64,000 bases of DNA. It comes from JASLCR01 sp964384345 (lineage in GTDB: Bacteria > Patescibacteriota > Saccharimonadia > Saccharimonadales > Saccharimonadaceae). The stretch spans positions 1-64,000 of the forward strand of contig CAYLKD010000004.1 in assembly GCA_964384345.1 (NCBI GenBank), written 5' to 3'. The first letter of the stretch is position 1, and every line of letters begins with the position of its first letter. Positions 60,943 to 64,000 of this stretch are shown here, piece by piece. Position numbers and translations under genes: made by a program. Below the pieces are notes generated by a model, which saw nothing but the letters and a program-made list of their open reading frames with translations, made no database searches and was not told the origin of the DNA.

Positions 60943-61539
60943 TTATTCAGTAACGCCAAGTTCAATGCGCTTGAACTGACTAATGCGAATGTTTTCACCA
61001 CTCTTTGCAATTTGCTGTTTGATTCGATCACCAACTGTCATGCTATCGTCGAGAACAAATGCTTGCTCAGACAGAACAAGTTCCGCGAAATGCTTTTTGA
61101 GCTGTCCTTCAACGATCTTTTCGGCCATATCAGCTGGCTTACTTTTCAAGCCGTCACTCGCAAGAAGCTCTGCTTTCTTTGCAGCATAGTCGTCAGCTGG
61201 AATGTCGTCAGTAGTAGCATACGTTGGGTTCATTGCAGCAATTTGCATTGCTATCTGGTGAGCAAATTCTTTGAACTCAGGTAAACGTGCCACAAAATCA
61301 GTTTCACAATTCACTTCGACAATCACACCGATGCGGTTTGAATGAACGTACGCTTCGATAAGGCCTTCGCGAGTCTCTCGGTCACCTTTTTTCTCTGCTT
61401 TTGTGAGACCTTTCTTGCGCATTGCTTCGAGTGCTTTATCAAAGTCGCCGTCTGCATCAACGAGTGCGTGCTTTGCATCAGTTAGACCAACGCCTGTCAG
61501 TTCTTTAAGTTTCTTGATATCGTCAATTGAAATAGCCAT
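60943..61539 (-). CDS. tsf: Elongation factor Ts
   Basis: The 198-aa protein has the N-terminal UBA-like domain (DIKKLKELTGVGLTDAKHALVDADGDFDKALEAMR) and the core TDFVARLPEFKEFAHQIAMQIAAMNP. It is the short form, close to the length of Thermus EF-Ts and about 85 residues shorter than E. coli's. It regenerates EF-Tu-GTP. It starts immediately after the rpsB stop. Confidence 0.95.
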   Translation of the reverse strand: MAISIDDIKKLKELTGVGLTDAKHALVDADGDFDKALEAMRKKGLTKAEKKGDRETREGLIEAYVHSNRIGVIVEVNCETDFVARLPEFKEFAHQIAMQIAAMNPTYATTDDIPADDYAAKKAELLASDGLKSKPADMAEKIVEGQLKKHFAELVLSEQAFVLDDSMTVGDRIKQQIAKSGENIRISQFKRIELGVTE

Positions 61540-62247
61540 CTATTTTACCTCTTCCTTCGCTGCACCAGCGCCATCTTTGACGGCTGCTGTGAAATAGTCG
61601 AGCAGGAGCTGTGAGCCCTTGATTGCATCGTCATTTCCAGGAATAACATAATCGACTTCACTTGGGTTTGCGTTAGTGTCAACGACACCGACAACAGGAA
61701 CACCAAGTCGTTTTGCTTCACGAACAGCATTCGCATCAGCAATAATATCAAGCACTACGACAGCGCCAGGAATACCACTGAGATTTTTAATACCACCGTA
61801 TTTACTATTAAGTAGGTCAATTTCCTCTTGAAAACGCTGCACCTCGAGCTTGTTGTAGCGTTTTTCAAGTTCACCACTTGCCATTCGCTTCTCAAGATCA
61901 TGCAATTTCTTGATTTGCTGCGTCATCGTAGCTGTGTTTGTTAACATACCACCAACCCAGCGCTCGGTAACATACGGCTGACCTGCAGCTTCTGCTGAGG
62001 CCTTGACTATGTCTTTGAGTTGCTTTTTTGTACCAACAAATAGTACTTTTTTGCCACTTGTGGCAACTTTGGTCAAAAATGGCAATGCAACCTCAAGACC
62101 TTCGACCGTTTTTGTCAGGTCGATGATGTGTGATTCTTGCCGCTTTGAGTGAATGTATGGCGCCATTTTAGGGTGCCAACGGCTCGTTTTGTGTCCGAAA
62201 TGAACACCAGCTTCGAGCAAAGCTTTTATATCAACAGCAACTGCCAT
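61540..62247 (-). CDS. rpsB: 30S ribosomal protein S2
   Basis: The 235-aa protein begins with DIKALLEAGVHFGHKTSRWHPKM, the S2 signature, and contains ERWVGGMLTNTATM and LGVPVVGVVDTNANPSEVDYVIPGNDDA. A GGGAGAAGGAT Shine-Dalgarno precedes the ATG. A stem in its leader (62265-62297) may bind S2. Confidence 0.97.
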   Translation of the reverse strand: MAVAVDIKALLEAGVHFGHKTSRWHPKMAPYIHSKRQESHIIDLTKTVEGLEVALPFLTKVATSGKKVLFVGTKKQLKDIVKASAEAAGQPYVTERWVGGMLTNTATMTQQIKKLHDLEKRMASGELEKRYNKLEVQRFQEEIDLLNSKYGGIKNLSGIPGAVVVLDIIADANAVREAKRLGVPVVGVVDTNANPSEVDYVIPGNDDAIKGSQLLLDYFTAAVKDGAGAAKEEVK

Positions 62248-62264
62248 GATATCCTTCTCCCTTC

Positions 62265-62297
62265 ACACGCACGTTATATCAGGATACCTGTGCGTGT
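62265..62297 (-). promoter_or_regulatory. Leader stem-loop of rpsB
   Basis: In the rpsB mRNA, ACACGCAC (62297-62290) pairs perfectly with GTGCGTGT (62272-62265) around a 17-nt loop, ending 17 nt before the ATG, directly ahead of the Shine-Dalgarno. Ribosomal protein S2 controls its own leader in E. coli and other bacteria, so an autoregulatory site is plausible. Confidence 0.5.
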
Positions 62298-62325
62298 TGT
62301 TTTATAATTTTTAGTACCATTATAT

Positions 62326-62361
62326 AATAACACCTCGAAGTAGATCTGTCGAGGTGTTATT
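62326..62361 (-). terminator. Terminator-like stem after the tail-fibre genes
   Basis: AATAACACCTCGA (62326-62338) and TCGAGGTGTTATT (62349-62361) form a perfect 13-bp stem with a 10-nt loop. It sits between the end of the 163-aa gene and the rpsB promoter region. The T-run on the minus strand is short (TTATTATATAA), so it is a strong stem with a modest tail. Confidence 0.7.
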
Positions 62362-62380
62362 GATATATTATTACACGCTA

Positions 62381-62872
62381 TTAGCTGAAGTTTTGGCCGA
62401 CAACAGAGCCGTACCAATTTGCACCGCCGTCGATCGATTCAAACACATAGATATCTGTCGCGCCAGCCACTGCTGTCATTGTTGGCTTTGTACCACCCGA
62501 CCATAGTAAATTGCCAGTCGTGAGCGCCCAGTTAACAGTTTTTGTGCTCCCTGCCGGCTGACTAAGATAAAGCGTGAAGGCACATGCCTTACTCGCAACT
62601 GCACCAGTAATATTAAAAGCTGTTACATTTGCGCCCATTGTCACATTGTATACATTACCATTGCTTAAGTTTAGCGCGGGTTGAGCGCCGGCTGAGGCAA
62701 TCGTCGAAACTTTTTCAACACCACCATTGGTGACTTGTGCAGCCAAATCAGTCAACGGAATATTTTGCCATCGACTCGAGCTGTTACGGACGAACAAATC
62801 ATTTGTTGCTGGTGAGCTTATTTGTGTATCACTTGCAGAGCTGATTGCTCCGCCTACTCCTGGACTTCCCAT
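62381..62872 (-). CDS. Tail-fibre/surface-type beta-rich protein (163 aa)
   Basis: The N-terminus is Gly/Ser-rich (MGSPGVGGAISSASDTQI); the remainder is beta-rich with LNLSNGNVYNVTMGANVTAFNITGAV and a C-terminal GATDIYVFESIDGGANWYGSVVGQ, resembling receptor-binding or tail-fibre tips from phages and CPR surface proteins. No signal peptide is visible. GGAGAG before the ATG gives it its own ribosome site, 32 nt after the collagen-like gene, so the two are co-transcribed. Function is inferred. Confidence 0.55.
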   Translation of the reverse strand: MGSPGVGGAISSASDTQISSPATNDLFVRNSSSRWQNIPLTDLAAQVTNGGVEKVSTIASAGAQPALNLSNGNVYNVTMGANVTAFNITGAVASKACAFTLYLSQPAGSTKTVNWALTTGNLLWSGGTKPTMTAVAGATDIYVFESIDGGANWYGSVVGQNFS

Positions 62873-62904
62873 ACTGTATCTCTCCTCAAAAAGTTATCCT
62901 AATC

Positions 62905-64000
62905 TTAAACAACGAACCAGTTAGTACCGTCAGATTCATAATCTGCGCTCATCCAACCAGCATTTACAGTTGACTGCGTTGGCTCTCCGCCATCGAGCTG
63001 TCCACCGTTTGGTGTGTTGATCAAAATACTATTGCCAGATACTGCCGCACGTTTGACACGTACTCGAGCATTTGCCGCAGGGGCAGGAAGGTTGACTGTC
63101 ACCGCGCTGACGCTTGGCGTTGCAATAACCCAGTTGTTGTTGACAGCATTGACTGTACCACCTGTTGAACGAACAATAACCCAGTTTGCGCCACCAGAAC
63201 CGGCAGGGCCGGTTGCACCTGTTGCACCGACTGCACCAGCAGGGCCAGTAGCACCCGCAGGACCGGCAGGTCCGGTTGCACCCGCAGGGCCAGTCGCTCC
63301 GACTGCACCAGCGGTACCTTGTAGTCCGGTCGCACCAGTTGCACCAACAGTTCCCGCAGGACCGGCAGGTCCGGTTGCACCCGCAGGGCCAGTCGCTCCG
63401 ACTGCACCAGCGGTACCTTGTAGTCCGGTCGCACCAGTTGCACCAACAGTTCCCGCAGGACCGGCAGGTCCGGTTGCACCCGCAGGGCCTCGGATTGCAC
63501 CGGCATCAGTCCATGATGAGCCTGTCCATACCCAAAGGTGACCATTATCTTGAGTAATGTATCCTTTTCCAGCATCTCCAGCTGTGTATCCTGTTGGAAG
63601 TGCTGCTGAGTTGGCTACACTGCCTTGAATTTGGACAGACGTCCCATCTGCACCAGTTGGACCAGTTGCACCAGTAGCGCCTGTTGCACCGACTGTACCG
63701 GCAGTTCCTGTCGTACCTTGTGGTCCCTGAGGGCCTGTAGCTCCGGTAGCACCAGTCGCTCCTGTTGCGCCAGTAATTCCCTGTGGTCCTTGCGGACCAG
63801 TTGCACCTGTCGCACCAACGCCACTAGCGTTGAGTTTTGTTTGTGTGGCTGTGTCAAGCTTAGCTTCACCAATTGAACCGTTTGTGACTAATGCACCCGA
63901 TATGCCGCTCTTAAGCGTACCGTCGGCATTGTGAGCTTGCGCCAGAAAGTCATTAAGGATTCCTCCCCAACTACCATCATCCGCTCCTGGAACTGGTAAC
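62905..64000 (-). CDS. Collagen-like repeat protein, N-terminus beyond the window
   Basis: I read the frame from the right edge to TAA/TAG at 62905 without finding a stop, giving at least 364 codons; no start is inside the window. From the N-side: a Gly/Asp-rich segment (GADDGSWGGILNDFLAQAHN), a Gly-X-Y block (GATGATGPQGPQG...), an insertion (DGTSVQIQGSVANSAALPTGY...GKGYITQDNGHLWVW), a second Gly-X-Y block with 33-residue repeats, and a C-terminal beta domain (ANWVIVRSTGG..., ARVRVKRAAVSGN, YESDGTNWFVV). Such collagen-like triple-helix fibres serve as phage tail fibres or cell-surface adhesins. Confidence 0.75.
   Translation of the reverse strand, partial: LPVPGADDGSWGGILNDFLAQAHNADGTLKSGISGALVTNGSIGEAKLDTATQTKLNASGVGATGATGPQGPQGITGATGATGATGATGPQGPQGTTGTAGTVGATGATGATGPTGADGTSVQIQGSVANSAALPTGYTAGDAGKGYITQDNGHLWVWTGSSWTDAGAIRGPAGATGPAGPAGTVGATGATGLQGTAGAVGATGPAGATGPAGPAGTVGATGATGLQGTAGAVGATGPAGATGPAGPAGATGPAGAVGATGATGPAGSGGANWVIVRSTGGTVNAVNNNWVIATPSVSAVTVNLPAPAANARVRVKRAAVSGNSILINTPNGGQLDGGEPTQSTVNAGWMSADYESDGTNWFVV
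63256..63489 (-). repeat. 99-bp tandem repeat inside the collagen-like gene
   Basis: Copies at 63256-63354 and 63355-63453 are identical by eye, followed by a partial third copy (63454-63489). The unit encodes 33 residues, 11 Gly-X-Y triplets, so length changes keep the frame. Identity points to recent slippage or recombination. Confidence 0.9.

Noticed and set aside
63256..63489. CRISPR-like direct repeats
   Set aside because: The 99-bp units are contiguous without spacers and encode in-frame Gly-X-Y collagen triplets.
63014..63541. Plus-strand Pro/Ala/Val-rich reading frame of 175 codons
   Set aside because: It is the antisense image of the collagen repeats; the minus strand gives Gly-X-Y and coherent N- and C-terminal domains.

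Overview
The window reads as a chromosomal segment of a Patescibacteria (Candidate Phyla Radiation) bacterium, most likely Candidatus Saccharibacteria (TM7). That assignment is inferred from gene content and gene style, not from a marker search. Supporting points are compact genes with 1-20 nt overlaps, a reduced mur/fts cluster, a type IV pilin beside a large conjugation-type ATPase, very short intergenic gaps and mid-40s percent G+C. UGA is used as a normal stop codon and a complete RF2 (prfB) is present. This argues against the UGA-recoded CPR lineages (Gracilibacteria, Absconditabacteria). I found no rRNA, tRNA, CRISPR array or insertion sequence.

Layout. 0-5 kb (+ strand): type IV pilin, a sigma-region-4/HARE-HTH regulator behind a perfect consensus promoter, and a 919-aa VirD4/TraD-like ATPase, followed by about 630 bp of AT-rich, nearly gene-free DNA. 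5.5-14 kb (- strand): the dcw cluster in transcription order mraZ, rsmH, ftsL-like, ftsI, mraY, ftsW, murG, ftsQ; murC, murE, murF, ftsA and ftsZ are absent and murD lies at 39 kb. 14-20.6 kb (-): GH1 beta-glucosidase, PIF1-like helicase, a probable DUF4868 (KwaB-like) protein, folC, rnhA, DUF427 and NUDIX. 20.6-24.3 kb: housekeeping glyQS, a hydrolase and small proteins, interrupted by two solitary G+C-rich genes on the opposite strand. 24.3-29.6 kb (-): a recO/response-regulator/kinase operon, PsbP-like protein, methyltransferase, xseB/xseA and a flippase-like membrane protein. 29.6-31.2 kb (+): a Trm11-like methyltransferase and rpmA. 31.2-38 kb (-): a repeat protein, a receiver, CtpA, a CHAP hydrolase, ftsX, ftsE and prfB, which look like a wall-hydrolysis module. 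38-46 kb: murI (+), then murD, an M16 peptidase, secA, hpf and serS (-). 46-51.3 kb (-): two ABC systems and a bactofilin-like membrane protein. 51.3-59.7 kb: a ThrE-like exporter (+), then lysS, greA, proS, a CPBP protease, rseP, uppS and frr (-). 59.8-64 kb: recF (+), tsf and rpsB (-), and a collagen-like tail-fibre/surface locus that runs off the right edge.

The most striking global signal is promoter architecture. At 22 operon heads a -10 hexamer (TATAAT, TATACT, TACAAT, TAGAAT or similar) lies only 6-10 nt before the ATG, so the mRNAs should be leaderless or nearly so. A smaller set (mraZ, rpmA, hpf, secA, frr, rpsB, the bactofilin-like gene, the sigma/HARE gene and the two G+C-rich genes) has real leaders with Shine-Dalgarno sequences.

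The best candidates for something undescribed are the two G+C-rich + strand cassettes at about 20.66-21.0 kb and 23.40-24.26 kb. Each holds one unrecognised gene with its own TTGCA(A/C)-17-nt-TATWAW promoter, a strong Shine-Dalgarno, and a 3' inverted-repeat structure containing a CTCTCA...AAGGAG motif. Both sit in gaps between minus-strand genes. Other leads are a solo KwaB-like protein, an internally duplicated 261-aa protein, a nested palindrome between mraZ and rsmH, and a mini-ORF plus an 11-bp hairpin between rsmH and ftsL.
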